From Longimycelium tulufanense (GTDB lineage Bacteria > Actinomycetota > Actinomycetes > Mycobacteriales > Pseudonocardiaceae): 64,000 nucleotides of DNA. The notes below the pieces were generated by a model, which saw nothing but the letters and a program-made list of their open reading frames with translations, had not been told where the DNA came from and made no database searches. The DNA lies in assembly GCF_014645795.1 (NCBI RefSeq), contig NZ_BMMK01000021.1:1-64000 (forward strand), read 5' to 3'. This document shows positions 53,157-63,700 of this stretch, one piece after another. Position 1 is the first letter of the stretch, and the number at the start of each line of letters is the position of its first letter. The translations under genes were made by a program, and so were the position numbers.

Positions 53157-54158
53157 TCAGCGGGTGGCGCGGCGGAGTGCCCAGGCACGCACCAGCCCGG
53201 CCGTGACCGTCGCGAGGGCGAGGACGGCCAGCACCGCCCCGGCCCCGACCCGGTTCGTACGCGCCGGCGGCAGGGCCTCCGCCCGGCCGGCGTGGGTCAC
53301 GCTGTTGTCGGCGGCCTGCGGCCCACCGAAGAACCCGAACTCCGGCGGGTACTCCCCGCCCCGGCCCCCGTACCGCAGGCCCGGGGACGGCGCCCACCCG
53401 CCCGGGGTGGCGAAGGGCAGCCGCGAGTAGTCGTAGAACGGCACCCGCCCGAAGTCGTACCAACCCCAGCCGGCCAGCCGGAACAGATCAAAGTTACGCG
53501 GCTTGTGCCCGCCGCCCACCACCTCGTGGGTCGGTCCGGCACCCTGCCGCACCGCCGGCTCCTGACCCGGAGGCTGCTGGGGTTGCGGCTGGGCCGGCTG
53601 CCCGTCGGCAGGCTGCCGGGGCGCCGGCCGCGTGCCACCGCCCGGCCGCGCCCGCTCGGCCACGGCCCGGGCCTCGTCCTGCACCGGAGCGGCGGCCGCG
53701 TTCGACGCCCGCACCGTGATCCCGCACGTCGTGGTGAGCCGGTCGGTGACCCGCCTCGCCACCTCGTCCATGATCGGCCCCAGCAGCGGGATCTTCCGCA
53801 GCTCCGCGACCACCGCGGCCGCGATCTGCCGGCCGCCGATCGTGCCGCCTCCGGCGGGTACGGTGCCCAGCGGGATCGGGGGTAACTCCCGGATGTTCCG
53901 CTCCGCCGGGTCGGCGAGCAGCAGGCCGCCGGGAACCGCCCGGACCACCTCGACCACCGGCCCGGCGATCGCGCCCGGGGCGAGCGAGACCGGTTGCCCG
54001 GCCTCGCCACCGACACTGGCCGCACAGTCGCCCACCACGACCGGTTCGGCGGCCGTGGCCGCACCGGCCCCGGCCAGTGCGCCGGCCGCACCCAGCGCCG
54101 CCGCCAGGGTGGCGGCCGCGCTCACCCGGGCCAGTCGGCCGGTCCTGCCGAGGGTCAT
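53157..54158 (-). CDS. Anchored exported protein, unknown function
   Basis: A 333-residue protein. The signal peptide (RLARVSAAATLAAALGAAGAL, cut near ATAAEP) and a C-terminal membrane helix (GAVLAVLALATVTAGLVRAW) followed by Arg residues place the middle outside, anchored at the C-terminus. A Pro/Gln-rich linker separates a conserved-looking N-terminal part (two Cys likely to form a disulfide) from an aromatic stretch with GWGWYDFGRVPFYDYSRLPF. The ATG at 54158 follows GGGAGG. It belongs to no family I recognise and is divergent from nfo. Confidence 0.68.
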   Translation of the reverse strand: MTLGRTGRLARVSAAATLAAALGAAGALAGAGAATAAEPVVVGDCAASVGGEAGQPVSLAPGAIAGPVVEVVRAVPGGLLLADPAERNIRELPPIPLGTVPAGGGTIGGRQIAAAVVAELRKIPLLGPIMDEVARRVTDRLTTTCGITVRASNAAAAPVQDEARAVAERARPGGGTRPAPRQPADGQPAQPQPQQPPGQEPAVRQGAGPTHEVVGGGHKPRNFDLFRLAGWGWYDFGRVPFYDYSRLPFATPGGWAPSPGLRYGGRGGEYPPEFGFFGGPQAADNSVTHAGRAEALPPARTNRVGAGAVLAVLALATVTAGLVRAWALRRATR

Positions 54159-54308
54159 CCGGGCCTCCCTCCGGCTCAACCCGGCGGTTACGTCACGAGG
54201 CCCAACGACCGTACGCGGGGAAGGTGACGCGGGCCATACCTCCGGGGCTCGCCGGGGTACGGACGGTGACGTGCGAGGCCGTCTCGGCCTACTACTACCC
54301 TCGGCGTC

Positions 54309-55079
54309 ATGCGCATCGGGGCCCACGTCGGCGTCGACAACCCACTCGGCGCCGCGAACGAACGCGGCGCCCAAGTGGTGCAGGTCTTCCTCTCCAACCC
54401 ACAGAGCTGGACGGCGGCGCAGCCGCACCCGCAGGCGGAGGAGTTGCGCGCGGCCGACATCGAGGTCTTCGTGCACGCCCCCTACGTGGTGAACGTGGCG
54501 TCGCTGAACAACCGCATCCGCATTCCCTCCCGCAAGGCCGTGGCCCAGCAGGCGAAGGTCGCGGCCGAGACCGGCGCGAGCGGGCTGATCGTGCACGGCG
54601 GGCACGTGACCAAGGGCGACGACCCGGCCGAGGGCATCGCCAACTGGCGCAAGCTGTTCGAGCGACAGGCCGACGCCGGCGGCTTCGCCGTGCCGCTCCT
54701 GATCGAGAACACCGCGGGGGGCGACAACGCCATGGCCCGCCGGCTGGACATGCTGGCCCGACTGTGGGACGCGGTGGGCGACTTCGGCCCCGGCTTCTGC
54801 CTGGACACCTGCCACGCCTTCGCCGCCGGCGAGGAGCTGCTGGGGATCGTGGACCGGGTGAAGTCGATCACCGGCCGTATCGATCTGGTGCATCTCAATG
54901 ACTCGCGGGACGCCTTCGGGTCCTCGCGCGACCGGCACGCCAACATCGGTGCCGGCACGATCGACCCGGACCTGCTGGTCGCGGTGTGCTCGGCCGCGGG
55001 CGCACCGGTCGTGGTGGAGACACCCGGAAACGGCCAGGCCGACGACATCGCGTTCCTGCGCGAGAAGCTCGGACGGTGA
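54309..55079 (+). CDS. nfo: Deoxyribonuclease IV (endonuclease IV)
   Basis: Apurinic/apyrimidinic endonuclease of 256 residues, family 2 TIM-barrel. Metal-binding motifs are in order: [10 protein letters not shown] (His), IVHGGHV (His), LIENTAGG (Glu), [11 protein letters not shown] (Asp, His), LVHLNDS (His, Asp), RHANIGAG (His) and VVVETPG (Glu). It cuts DNA at abasic sites for base-excision repair. The GT87 gene starts four bases after its stop, so the two are probably cotranscribed. Confidence 0.95.
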   Translation: MRIGAHVGVDNPLGAANERGAQVVQVFLSNPQSWTAAQPHPQAEELRAADIEVFVHAPYVVNVASLNNRIRIPSRKAVAQQAKVAAETGASGLIVHGGHVTKGDDPAEGIANWRKLFERQADAGGFAVPLLIENTAGGDNAMARRLDMLARLWDAVGDFGPGFCLDTCHAFAAGEELLGIVDRVKSITGRIDLVHLNDSRDAFGSSRDRHANIGAGTIDPDLLVAVCSAAGAPVVVETPGNGQADDIAFLREKLGR

Positions 55080-55083
55080 GCGG

Positions 55084-56580
55084 GTGGCGCGCCGGCTGGT
55101 GACCGGAGCCGCCACCGAGGGGGTCGCGGACGATCCGGTCGACGTGGTGGAGGTGCTGCGCGACCGGGAGGTGCGGGTGCCCGAGGAGAAGGGCCGGTCC
55201 GGTCGCGCCGTCGCGCTGCGGTTCGGGCGGGTCGCGCTGGCCGTCGTCGTCCTGCTGTGCGGGCTGACCCTGATCGCCGGCTACGCCAACAAAGCGCGCT
55301 GCACCGGACCGGACTTCGACGAGTGGGGCCGCACGCAGCCGGACTACAAGCAGCGGATCGACCGCGACGTCTGCTACTCCGACATCCAGCACCTGTGGAT
55401 CGGTCGGGACATCGACCGGCACGTCTTCCCGTACATCCACGGCCGCATCACCGACGACGGCCAGCTCGTCGGGGGCTCGGTCGAGTACCCGGTGGTGACC
55501 GGCCTGCTGATCTGGGCCGGCGCGATCTTCGCGAGCAACGACGCCCAGTACCTGGCCTACTCGGCGTTGCTGATGGCGCCGTTCGGGCTGCTCACGGCGT
55601 ACTTCCTGGGCCGGCTCTCGCGGTGGCGGGCGCTGGCGTGGGCGATCGGCCCGCCGCTGGTGCTCTACGCGTTCCACAACTGGGACCTGCCGGTCGTGGC
55701 GTGTGCGGTCGCGGCGGTGTACGTGATCTACCGCGGCTGGGGTCGTGCCGGGGCGGAGCGGCCTCTGGTGCAGCGGGCGACGGTGGCGTCGGTGCTGCTC
55801 GCGGTGGGCTTCGCGTTCAAGGTGTATCCGGGCGCGTTCGTGCTCCCGCTGCTGCTCTACGTGCTGACCGGCGGCCGCCGGAGGGCGGACGGCACGCGGG
55901 AGATCGCACCGCCGGTGCGCAAGCTGGCCGCCGTGCGCGTGGTGCTCGCGGCCGTGGTGACCGTGGTGCTGGTGAACCTGCCCTTCGCGTTGTTCGGCTA
56001 CCAGGGCTGGCGGGCGTCGTTCACGTTCCAGCAGCTGCGGCAGGTGGACATCACCACCAACTCGGTGTGGTTCTGGGGCTTCCGGCCGTTCTCGGACCCG
56101 TCGAACACCGCCTTCCAGGACGCGGTCGGCTTCTGGTCGCCGACCCTGGTGCTCGCCTCGTTCGCGGCGGCCTGCCTGGTGGGCTGGTGGCACTACCAGC
56201 GGCACGGCGTCTACCCGTGGATCCAGGTTTCCGCCGCGATGCTGTGCGGCTTCCTGCTGTTCCACAAGGTGCACTCGCCGCAGTACACGCTCTGGCTGGT
56301 GCCGTTCTTCGTGCTGCTGCGGGTCCGCTGGGGCTGGGTGATCGCCTACTACCTGGCCGACCTGGCGATGGGGATCGGCATCTTCCGCTGGTACTACGCG
56401 ACGGCGAACGGGCTGCCTTCCTCGATCTACGACGGGTTCGCCGCCCAGGCGGTGATGATCGGGGTGTGGGGCCGGGCTGCCCTGTTGGTGGGGTTGTTCG
56501 TGGTGTTCCTGGCGGCGCGGTCCACTGTGGACGAGGACGCGATACCGTCGGAGCGACCCCAACCGCTGCCCGCCGGCTGA
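55084..56580 (+). CDS. GT87-family glycosyltransferase, first paralogue
   Basis: A 498-residue membrane protein with about 11 helices, of the GT-C fold family GT87 (formerly DUF2029). Such enzymes use polyprenyl-phosphate mannose and act outside the membrane. Motifs shared with the second copy at 58900 include CYSD in the outer loop after helix 1, EYPVVTGL and SPQYTLWLVP. The N-terminal 40 residues are charged and cytosolic. Start: GTG at 55084. No acceptor can be assigned; lipomannan or cell-wall glycan is a guess. Confidence 0.83.
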   Translation: MARRLVTGAATEGVADDPVDVVEVLRDREVRVPEEKGRSGRAVALRFGRVALAVVVLLCGLTLIAGYANKARCTGPDFDEWGRTQPDYKQRIDRDVCYSDIQHLWIGRDIDRHVFPYIHGRITDDGQLVGGSVEYPVVTGLLIWAGAIFASNDAQYLAYSALLMAPFGLLTAYFLGRLSRWRALAWAIGPPLVLYAFHNWDLPVVACAVAAVYVIYRGWGRAGAERPLVQRATVASVLLAVGFAFKVYPGAFVLPLLLYVLTGGRRRADGTREIAPPVRKLAAVRVVLAAVVTVVLVNLPFALFGYQGWRASFTFQQLRQVDITTNSVWFWGFRPFSDPSNTAFQDAVGFWSPTLVLASFAAACLVGWWHYQRHGVYPWIQVSAAMLCGFLLFHKVHSPQYTLWLVPFFVLLRVRWGWVIAYYLADLAMGIGIFRWYYATANGLPSSIYDGFAAQAVMIGVWGRAALLVGLFVVFLAARSTVDEDAIPSERPQPLPAG

Positions 56581-56612
56581 TCGGTCGGGCGTGAGAGGCC
56601 CGGAGGCTCGTC

Positions 56613-57080
56613 GTGGCTGCTCCCGCCGCGCTTCGGCACCTGCAGATGATCGCCTACTCGTTCGTGTTCGCGGCGGTGGTGATCACGGTGCTGGGCCTGT
56701 TCGTGATCTTCCCGGGGGTCGGGCTGGAATACCAGGCCGCGGCGTTGCTGCCGCTGGTGTTGGCCGCGGCCGACTGGTTGCTGGTGACGTTGTTGGAGCG
56801 GCAGGCGCCGCCCGCCGACGTTGCGTCGCGGAACGGGGCCGCGCACTTCCTCCACACCATGGCACTGTCCCGGATGGCTTTTGCCGAGGCGCCGATCCTG
56901 GTCGGGTTCGTGCTGGTGTTCGTGCTGGGTGACACCGCGCTGCCCGTGGTGTCGGGCTTGCTCGGCAGCCTGGCCCTGCTCGCGTGGTGGTGGCCGGGCG
57001 AGCGGCTGATCCAGGACGCGCGGGCCCGGCTGGAACCGGCGGGTGGTGCCGCGGCACTCGACGAGGTACTCGGCCGCTGA
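56613..57080 (+). CDS. Small membrane protein, unknown
   Basis: A 155-residue protein with four membrane helices (VFAAVVITVLGLFVI; ALLPLVLAAADWLLVTLL; APILVGFVLVFVLG; LPVVSGLLGSLALLAWWW). The pattern resembles uncharacterised actinobacterial proteins near glycosyltransferases. Start: GTG at 56613, after GGAGG. Spacing from the GT87 gene is 32 bases, which suggests one transcript with nfo and the GT87 gene. Confidence 0.7.
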   Translation: MAAPAALRHLQMIAYSFVFAAVVITVLGLFVIFPGVGLEYQAAALLPLVLAAADWLLVTLLERQAPPADVASRNGAAHFLHTMALSRMAFAEAPILVGFVLVFVLGDTALPVVSGLLGSLALLAWWWPGERLIQDARARLEPAGGAAALDEVLGR

Positions 57081-57454
57081 TCGGCCACGGCCGGGGAGGC
57101 ACCACAACTGGGCAACCAGATCCACGGCCGGAACTGTGATCGATGATGCCAGCCTTGGCCCGTCGGGCTCCGGCGTTGTCCACAGGCCTGGCGACCCATC
57201 CACAGCCTGTGATCTTGTTCTTGCTTTTGCGTTTTCTCAGCTCATAGGCTTGCCGCGGGCTGCGCAGACCCAGGGCGGGCGGGGGCTGCCCTCCCGCTGG
57301 GACCGCGACTGCGGCATCCGAGTGGATCTTCTCCTCGCTGTGACCGGCAGCCTTGCTCCCCTCCGGGGCGGGGAGAAAGCTCGGGGTGAACGGCCGGGTT
57401 CGACCGCGGCCACCGAGGGGACCGCGGCGGAGTATCCGCCGCGAGGAGGCTTCG
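57081..57454. other. Intergenic region before the SBP56 gene
   Basis: No gene is seen. The left half is relatively AT-rich (TTGTTCTTGCTTTTGCG near 57216) and includes one DnaA-box-like TTGTCCACA at 57176-57184 and a poorer one at 57196-57204. A stem CGCGGCGGA/TCCGCCGCG at 57423-57443 with a three-base loop touches the ribosome site of the next gene. Confidence 0.5.
57423..57443 (+). promoter_or_regulatory. Hairpin adjoining the SBP56 ribosome site
   Basis: A perfect 9-bp stem (CGCGGCGGA with TCCGCCGCG, loop GTA) ends at 57443, immediately before the GAGGAGG box (57443-57449). A fold so close could limit access of the ribosome, so it may regulate translation. It is seen in the sequence; any role is inferred. 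Confidence 0.4.
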
Positions 57455-58876
57455 ATGCGGCAGCCGCATGGCGTGGGCGATCCAACCTTCTACCGCAGCC
57501 CGGCACACGCCGTTGCCGCACCGGCGGAACGGCTGGCGTACGTGGCGGCGTTCGACCGTACCGCGACGCGGCCCGACGCGCTGCTCACCGTGGACGTCGA
57601 CCCCGGCTCCTCGTCCTACGGCAGGATCGTCGGCTGGTCGGACATGCCCACCCGCGGCGACGAGCTGCACCACTTCGGGTGGAACGCGTGCAGCAGCGCA
57701 CTCGCCCACGAGGGGCACGACATGACCGGGCTCCAGCGCCGCTACCTGCTGTTACCCGGCCTGCGCTCGTCGAACATCCACATCTTCGATACCCACCCCG
57801 ACCCGCGGCGGCCAACACTCGCGCGGACCGTGCACGCGACCGAACTCGCCGAGAAGGCCGGCTACTCGCGCCCCCACACACTGCACTGCGGCCCTACCGG
57901 GATCTACCTGTCCTGCCTGGGCGGGGCCGACGGTTCCGACGGGCCGGGCGGGATCGCGTTGCTCGACCACGACACCTTCGACGTCCTGGGCGCTTGGGAG
58001 ACTGACCGCGGACCACAGCACCTGGCCTACGACGCCTGGTGGCACCTCAACCAGAACACCCTCGTCACCAGCGAGTGGGGCACCCCGTCCATGATCGAGG
58101 ACGGGGTCGTGCCGGAGCTGCTCCTGAAAAGCGCCTACGGCCACGCCCTGCACTTCTGGGACCTGGCCGAGGGACGCCACCTGCAGCGCGTCGATCTGGG
58201 GGAGCACCACCAGATGGTGCTGGAGCTACGCCCCTCGCACGACCCGGAAGCGCGATGGGGCTTCGCCGGTGTCGTCGTGTCCACGCAGGACCTGTCGGCC
58301 TCGGTCTGGCGTTGGCACCGCGACGGCGACATCTGGACCGCGGACAAGGTGATCACCATTCCCGCCGAGCGGGCGGACCCGGAACTGCTTCCCCCCGTGC
58401 TCAAGCCGTTCGGGGCGGTACCCCCGCTGGTCACCGACATCAACCTCACGGTCGACGACCGGTTTCTCTACGTCTCGTGCTGGGGAACCGGTGAGCTCAA
58501 GCAGTACGACGTGAGCGACCCCTCCGCACCCCGCGAGGTCGCCTCGGTACGCCTCGGCGGCATCGTTGGCCGGGCGACCCACCCAGCGCTGCCGGGCCAA
58601 CCACTCGCCGGTGGTCCACAGATGGTCGAGGTCAGCCGGGACGGACGGCGCGTCTACCTGACCAACTCGCTGTACGGCTCCTGGGACGACCAGTTCTACC
58701 CCGATGACGTCGGCGCCTGGATGGCCAAGATCGACACCGACCCGGAGGCCGGCGGTGGCCTCGCCATCGACGAGCGGTTCTTCCTGCACGGGGAGGACTT
58801 CCGGGGCCTGCGAGTGCATCAGGTACGGCTGCAGGGCGGCGACTCCTCGTCCGACTCGTACTGCTACCGATGCTGA
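57455..58876 (+). CDS. Selenium-binding protein SBP56 / methanethiol oxidase family
   Basis: A 473-residue beta-propeller protein of the SBP56 family, whose human member oxidises methanethiol with copper. The signature HHFGWNACSS is near residue 69, with LPGLRSSNIHIFDT, DRFLYVSCWGTGELKQYD and GGPQMVEVSRDGRRVYLTNSLYGSWDDQFYP along the blades (quoted in parts). Position 57 of the human protein (Cys) is not conserved, and the CSSC pair reads CSSA. The end has GGDSSSDSYCYRC instead of GGDCSSD. Start: ATG at 57455, after GAGGAGG. No export signal is seen. Confidence 0.9.
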   Translation: MRQPHGVGDPTFYRSPAHAVAAPAERLAYVAAFDRTATRPDALLTVDVDPGSSSYGRIVGWSDMPTRGDELHHFGWNACSSALAHEGHDMTGLQRRYLLLPGLRSSNIHIFDTHPDPRRPTLARTVHATELAEKAGYSRPHTLHCGPTGIYLSCLGGADGSDGPGGIALLDHDTFDVLGAWETDRGPQHLAYDAWWHLNQNTLVTSEWGTPSMIEDGVVPELLLKSAYGHALHFWDLAEGRHLQRVDLGEHHQMVLELRPSHDPEARWGFAGVVVSTQDLSASVWRWHRDGDIWTADKVITIPAERADPELLPPVLKPFGAVPPLVTDINLTVDDRFLYVSCWGTGELKQYDVSDPSAPREVASVRLGGIVGRATHPALPGQPLAGGPQMVEVSRDGRRVYLTNSLYGSWDDQFYPDDVGAWMAKIDTDPEAGGGLAIDERFFLHGEDFRGLRVHQVRLQGGDSSSDSYCYRC

Positions 58877-58899
58877 CCGTCGCGGGCTGGGCGACCCGG

Positions 58900-60480
58900 T
58901 CACGATGGTGGGGCCGGGGCGCCTGAGGCCGCGGCTGCCGGGACGGCCCTGCGCCGCCCGAGCACGAGCCGGTCCTCGGTGTTCTCCAGCATTCCGCCGG
59001 TGGGATCGTCGTCTCCGATCCGCCGGACGGGATCCCCTTCCGGGCGGTAGATGTCACGCAGCACCAGCACACAGAGCAACACCACGAAGGCATCCCGGAG
59101 CACGACGGCGCCCAGGAACCAGTCCGCGGGCAGCCCCTTGTTGTCCGGGCCCAGGTAGAAGAACATCCGCGGCGCCCAGACCAGCGCGTCCACGGTCATC
59201 CAGGCCAGCAGCAGTCGCCAGCGAGGCAACGCGAGCACTGCCAGCGGCACCAACCACAACGAGTACTGCGGGCTCCACACCTTGTTCGTCAGCAAGAACA
59301 CCGCCACGACAAGAAAACCGAGCTGGGCAAGCCGTGGTCGCCGTGGCGCGGACAGACCCACCCAGGCGATGCCCACACAGCCGACCGCGAACAACACGGC
59401 GGTCACCGTGTTGAGCACCGTGGGCGTCTGCCCGGCCGCGAGCGGACCGTCGAAGCCGGGCCAGCCGGTGAAGTAGGAGACGACGTTGTAGAGCGAGTCG
59501 GGATCCGCGCCGCGTTCGGAGTTGAGCCGGAAGAACTCGCGCCAGCCGTCCGGGAACAACAGGGCGATCGGCGCGTTCACCGCCGCCCAGGTCAGAACGG
59601 CGCTCGTCGCGGTCCGCAGCCCTTCCCGCAGGCGCGCGGACCGTACGCACAGCACGAGCAGCGGCCCGAGCAGGAAAAGCGGATAGAGCTTGGCCGCACC
59701 ACCGATGCCCAGCAACACGCCGGCCAGCACGGGTCGTCGTCGAGCCCAGGCGAGCAGGCCGGCGGTGGCGCACGCCGTGGCGAGCGTGTCGAAGTTGGTG
59801 AACGCGTGCACGATCACCAGCGGGGAGATCGCGACGATCGCGGCGTCCCACGCCCGTCGCCGCGCCAGTCTCGCCACCCCCCAGACCGTCACCAGCCACG
59901 CCAACGCCAGCCACAGCGCGGAGATGTCGAAGTAGACGACCACCGGCAACGCGGCTGGCAACCATCCGGTCTGGGCGATCGCCAGCCACCCGTGCGCGAG
60001 CTTGGCGTTCACCCACTGGAACAGACCGGTGAGCACCGGGTACTCCATGTACCGGACCTGCTCGTGGTCGCCCTGCTTCTCGGTCCACGAGGTCTGGTAC
60101 GGGAACAGCCCCTTGTCCAGCCGCTCCGCCGTGTACAGCGGGACCGTGTCCGAGTAGCACATCGCCACGTACTGGCGGCTGCCGCGCCAGTCCAGCTCGA
60201 GCTGCCCGGAGTCGGTCCGGTACTGCTGGATGCACGCCGCCTTGCCGAACCACCCGAGGGCCAGCGTGATCGTCGCCAGCAGCAGCACCACCCGCAGCGG
60301 CGTCCAGAACCAGTGCCGGCCGATCACCGCATGCCGGCCCAGCGGCCCGCCCACCGGATGGCTGGCCGTTCTGGCCAGCGGCTCCGTCCAGGTGGGAACG
60401 ACCCGGTCGGCCGGGCTCAGCGAGCGGGTGTCCGGGTCGGGGTGATCCGGTGCGCTCGGGGTGCTCGTCGGGCTGGACAC
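58900..60480 (-). CDS. GT87-family glycosyltransferase, second paralogue (Rv0051-like)
   Basis: A 526-residue membrane protein of the GT87 family with about 11 helices and cytosolic charged ends. It corresponds to mycobacterial Rv0051, next to ponA1. The outer loop after helix 1 has the CYSD motif ([11 protein letters not shown]), then MEYPVLTGL, and [13 protein letters not shown] near helix 9, all shared with the paralogue at 55084. A GT-C fold using polyprenyl-phosphate mannose is expected; the acceptor is unknown. Start: GTG at 60480. It lies downstream of ponA on the same strand. Confidence 0.87.
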   Translation of the reverse strand: MSSPTSTPSAPDHPDPDTRSLSPADRVVPTWTEPLARTASHPVGGPLGRHAVIGRHWFWTPLRVVLLLATITLALGWFGKAACIQQYRTDSGQLELDWRGSRQYVAMCYSDTVPLYTAERLDKGLFPYQTSWTEKQGDHEQVRYMEYPVLTGLFQWVNAKLAHGWLAIAQTGWLPAALPVVVYFDISALWLALAWLVTVWGVARLARRRAWDAAIVAISPLVIVHAFTNFDTLATACATAGLLAWARRRPVLAGVLLGIGGAAKLYPLFLLGPLLVLCVRSARLREGLRTATSAVLTWAAVNAPIALLFPDGWREFFRLNSERGADPDSLYNVVSYFTGWPGFDGPLAAGQTPTVLNTVTAVLFAVGCVGIAWVGLSAPRRPRLAQLGFLVVAVFLLTNKVWSPQYSLWLVPLAVLALPRWRLLLAWMTVDALVWAPRMFFYLGPDNKGLPADWFLGAVVLRDAFVVLLCVLVLRDIYRPEGDPVRRIGDDDPTGGMLENTEDRLVLGRRRAVPAAAASGAPAPPS

Positions 60481-60682
60481 CGCCCGATGCTACGGCCTGG
60501 CTCACCCACATGGCCCCGCACCTGCCTGGGCACGGTTCCGCGAACACGACAACCCGGGGCGTCTCCGGGATGCAGCGAACTCCGCCAGGTTCGGGTGAGT
60601 GAGCTTCTCGCAAGGGGCCGAGCCTCCCGAAGCGTTGTCCCGGAAGCGACCTGGCCGGAAGCCCGGCAGGAACCCCGGAACG

Positions 60683-60721
60683 CCGTGGGGCCGGCCATCC
60701 GATCGATGGCCGGCCCCACGG
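60683..60721 (-). terminator. Terminator after ponA
   Basis: A perfect 15-bp stem (arms 60684-60698 and 60706-60720) plus one further C-G pair, loop CCGATCG, starting eight bases beyond the ponA stop. It separates ponA from the GT87 gene. Confidence 0.75.
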
Positions 60722-60728
60722 GCCGTGC

Positions 60729-63700
60729 TCAGCCTGAATCCCGATTGTCCGGTTCATCCGGTGGCGGGAAGACGCCGTGACCGCCGCCACCACCACCACC
60801 ACCGTTGCCGGGTGGCTTCCCGCCGGGACCCTCCGGCCCCCGCGTGGGCCACTCGTCCGGCCAGGACGGGCCGGGCCGCCGGGAGATCGACGGGCTCAGC
60901 GAGGGGCTCGGCTCGCTCGACTCCGCGGCCGAGGTCGGCGGCTGGGAGGACGACGTCGGCACCCGCGACCGCGACAGCGGCGCGGACGGCTTCGGCGCCT
61001 CGGCCCGGCCGATCGCCTGGAACGGCGGGAACTTCTCCACCGGCTTGCCCTGCAGGTAGGCGTCCATGAACTTCTGCCAGATCAGGCCGGGCAGTCCGCT
61101 GCCGTAGATCGGCACCTCCTTGCCCGAAGTCCTCGGGTCCCGCCACTTGATCGGCTCGGTGTTCCCGGTCCCCACCCAGACCGCGGTGGCGATCTGCGGG
61201 GTGTAGCCCGCCATGTAGGCGTCGGAGTTCTCGTTGGTGTTCTCGATACCGTGGGTACCGGTCTTCGCGGCCACCGGGCGGTTGCCCTTCAGGTCCCGCC
61301 TCGAGTAGTCCGCGACCTGGAGCATCGTCTCCGTGACGTTACGCGCGATCTTGGCGTTGTTCTGGGTGTCCGACGGATCGAACGCATAGTTCTTGTCGTC
61401 GACGAACTGGGCACGTACCTCGTCGTTCGGGTACAGGACCTTCTCGACGAGATGTGCCTTGTGCCGTTCCCCGCCGTTGGCGAACGTTGCATATGCGTTG
61501 GCCATGTCGAGTACGCGCACGGGGTACATCCCCAGCGCGACGCCGGCCGCCACGTTGCCCTGTTCGTCACCCAGGGTGGGCTTGCCATCGCGGTTCTTCC
61601 GGCTGATGCCCGAGTCGTAGGCGGTACTGGCCACGTTCCGTGGCCCATACTTCATCGCCATCTCGACGAACACGGTGTTGACCGACCGCTTCATCGCCTC
61701 GCGGACGCTGCAGTGCTTGCCACACCGGTTGTCGTCCTCGGAGTTCACCACCGTGTAGTCGCCAGCGAAGGTCTTCGGACCGACGCCGTCGTAGGTGTCG
61801 CCGATCCCCCGCCCCTCCTTCAACGCCGTGGCCGCCACGAAGGGCTTGAACGCCGAGCCAGCTGGCCGCTCACCCACGCCGGCATAGTCGAACTGCTTGT
61901 TACCGCCGTAGTAGGCGATCACGCCGCCGGTGTTCGGGTCGATGGCTACCACCGCAGTCTGTAGTTTCTCCGGCTGGCCCTTCATCGTCTCGTCAGCGAT
62001 CTTCTCCAGCTGCTGCTGGGCCTTCGAGTCGATGGTGGTGACGATCTTCAGGCCGTTCTTCTGGACGACGTCCCAGTTCAGCTTGAGATCGTGCTCCACC
62101 TCCTGCCGGATTTGCCCGAAGATCTGGCCGCGCGGCCCACCACCGCCCCCGGCCTGGCTCTGCCATTCCTCCTGGCTGAGGGTGTGCGGGTACTCGGTCG
62201 GCCGTTCACCGGCCTTGAGCCGGCCCTGCTCCTGCATCTTGTCGAGCACGTACTTCCAGCGCGCCTTGGCGCCCGCCTCGTCGACCGCCGGGTCCCAGCG
62301 CGACGGTTGTTGGATGGCGCCGGCCAGCACCGCGGCCTCGGCGACATCGAGGTCCTTGGCGTCCTTGCCAAAGTATGCCTGGGCGGCGCTCTGGACACCG
62401 TTGGCACCGCGACCGAAGTAGACGGTGTTCAGGTAAGCGGTGAGGACTTCTTCCTTGCTGTACCGCTTGGTCATCTTGTAGGCGAGCACGACCTCCTTGA
62501 ACTTCCGCACGTAGGAGTACTCATCCGCGCCGGTCGCCTGCTTGATGTACTGCTGGGTCAGCGTCGAACCGCCGCCCTCGCGGCCGCGCAGCTGGTTCCA
62601 CACCGCACCGGCGATGCCCCGCCAGCTGAAACCCTCGTTCTCCCAGAAGGTGCCGTCCTCGGCGGAGACCACCGCGTCCTTCACCGTCTGCGGGATGTCC
62701 TGGTACTCGATGAGGGTGCGGGCCCCCTCCTTCGGCGCGATCTTGCCCAGCTCGGTCCGGCCGTCGGCGGCGTAGACCGTGATCGTCTTCTTCTGCTCGG
62801 CGGCGACCTGCTCGACGTTGGGGACGTCCCACGCGAAGTAGCCGAGCCAGAACGCGATGAACGGCACGATGATGCTCGCCGCCGCGAGCACGTAACAGGT
62901 ACGCCGGACCCGGCGCCAGATCCGCTTGCGACGCATCTGACGCTCCTCCTCTTCGCCTAACGGGGCGGCGTCGTCATCGTCCCCGTAGTCCTCGCCGTCG
63001 GCCAGTGCCGGACCGCCGGGTTCGCCGGGCAGCGGCTCGTAGTGCGTGAGCAACTCCGGCTCGCGCGGCTGGTCGGAGTGCAGCGGCGGGAGGACCTCCG
63101 TCGGCTGCTCGCCCGGCTGCGGCGGGCGAGCCGGTTGCTGCCCGCCCGGACCACCGGGGCCCATCGGACGAGGGCCGGCGCCAGGGGGCATCGGCGCCCC
63201 GGGAGCGCCCGGCGGAGGGAAGCCGCCCGGAGGCTGCTGTCCCGGGGGCGGCATTCCGGGGCCACCCATCGGCGGGCGCGGACCGTGACCAGGAACACCA
63301 CCGGGTCCGCCAGGCCCACCGGGCCCCGCGGGTCCGCCAGGACCGGCCGCGCCGGGCGGCATCGGACCACGGGGCGGTTGCGGCATTCCCTGCGGCGGCA
63401 TGCCGGGGTGCTGGCCTGGGTGCTGCGCTGGGCCACCGGGCCCACCGGGACCGGGGTAGCCGGGACCGCCGCCCGGGCCGCCCGCGGGAGCGGGGGGCGG
63501 AACGGCAGGACCACCGGGGCCAGCCGGACCACTCGGAGCGCCGGGACCACCCGGACCACCGGCAGGCCGGGGCTGCGCGCCGGGCTGGCCCGGCCATTGC
63601 GGATCAGCGGGCGGCCCGCCCTGGGGCTGCTGGGGCGCGTCCGGCCGGTGTGGCCCGGCCTGGGGCTGCTGTGTCGGACCCGTCGGTCCCGGTGCCTGTC

